From: JAWPMV01 sp038527215
GTDB taxonomy: Bacteria > Bacteroidota > Bacteroidia > J057
Assembly (NCBI GenBank): GCA_038527215.1
Contig: JBCBGC010000212.1
Coordinates: 1-6,493, forward strand
Direction: 5' to 3'
Length of the DNA: 6,493 nucleotides
In this document: positions 6,153 to 6,493 of the stretch, piece after piece
How positions within the stretch are numbered: the stretch's first letter is position 1
Layout of the letters: the number at the start of each line of letters is the position of its first letter
Program-made: the position numbers and the translations under genes
Notes under the pieces: model-generated
What the model was told of the DNA's origin: nothing
Seen by the model: only the letters and a program-made list of their open reading frames with translations
Databases searched by the model: none

Positions 6153-6493
6153 ATGCGCAACCCAAAACTAAACCGGTTCCTTGTGCCCTTGGTGGTACTG
6201 ATCTGGATGGGCGTTATCTGGCGTTTTTTCTTTGCAGAGGAAAAAAGTCCGGAAAGGCCTGAAATGGCTATGTCAGTAGGTACTTCATTTGCTACGCCAG
6301 TCCCCGACACCTTCTCCCTCCTCCTTAGCTACCCCGACCCCTTTTCCGCCAAGCGGGTACCGCCGCCAACCCGCAAGCCTATAGCCCGCGGACCCAAGGT
6401 GATCACAAAAGCGGAACCCCCCGCTCCCAAACCACCTTTGGACATGCATTACATCGGCTATGTGCAGGGCACGGACACCACCCAGGCCACGGC
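6153..6493 (+). CDS. Membrane-anchored proline-rich protein, possibly GspC/PilP-like (partial)
   Basis: 113 complete codons are visible before the right edge, starting with ATG at 6153 and without a stop. Residues 1-9 are basic (MRNPKLNRF). Residues 10-27 form one membrane segment (LVPLVVLIWMGVIWRFFF) with no signal-peptidase site, so the protein should be anchored in the inner membrane with the rest in the periplasm. Residues 51-64 read PDTFSLLLSYPDPF, and a Pro/Lys/Arg-rich linker spans about 69-95. Residues 98-106 (MHYIGYVQG) look like the first strand of a small beta domain. Short N-terminus, one membrane helix, a DPF motif, a Pro-rich linker and an hYhGhh-type strand is the layout of GspC/PilP-type linker proteins of type II secretion or type IV pilus machines. 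This match is by architecture and memory only. GC is about 62% over 6301-6480 by hand count against about 35% in 6001-6120. Confidence 0.8.
   Translation, partial: MRNPKLNRFLVPLVVLIWMGVIWRFFFAEEKSPERPEMAMSVGTSFATPVPDTFSLLLSYPDPFSAKRVPPPTRKPIARGPKVITKAEPPAPKPPLDMHYIGYVQGTDTTQAT

Noticed and set aside
6122..6310. Minus-strand open frame of 62 codons
   Set aside because: It is antisense to the start of the plus-strand membrane protein gene, which has a clean membrane segment and domain layout.

Overview
The window looks like a piece of a Bacteroidota chromosome (order not resolved; a Saprospiria- or Cytophagia-type member fits the style of the proteins). Three things support this. One protein ends in a gliding-motility-associated C-terminal domain, the type B sorting signal of the type IX secretion system (T9SS). 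Another is a large YD-repeat/RHS-like protein of the kind common in this phylum. All four signal peptides place Gln directly after the predicted cleavage site, and strong Shine-Dalgarno sites are mostly absent.

Layout. Four genes lie on the minus strand and are transcribed right to left. (1) 4679-5959 encodes a 426-residue secreted protein: signal peptide, beta-sandwich, two Ig/PKD-like domains, type B T9SS sorting domain. (2) 4101-4520 encodes a small basic secreted protein of unknown function. (3) 120-3947 encodes a 1275-residue secreted RHS-like protein that stops right after two YD repeats. (4) The 5' end of another secreted protein starts at 117, only 2 bases after the stop of gene 3, and runs off the left edge. 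On the plus strand a divergent gene starts at 6153 and runs off the right edge. It encodes an inner-membrane-anchored, proline-rich protein that resembles the GspC/PilP group of type II secretion/type IV pilus assembly factors.

Non-coding stretches. 3948-4100 holds three short stem-loops and no clear promoter. 4521-4678 holds a candidate Bacteroidota promoter with a palindrome in its spacer. 5960-6152 is the AT-rich divergent intergenic region and has a good -7 box for the plus-strand gene.

How the genes may work together. The minus-strand genes look like a cell-envelope or surface cluster. Only one product carries a visible T9SS signal. The RHS-like protein and its close downstream neighbour are probably made together. 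No RNA genes, CRISPR array, insertion sequence or complete new system is visible. The most interesting features are the core-less RHS-like protein with its coupled but unseen partner, and the possible secretion/pilus gene at the right edge.
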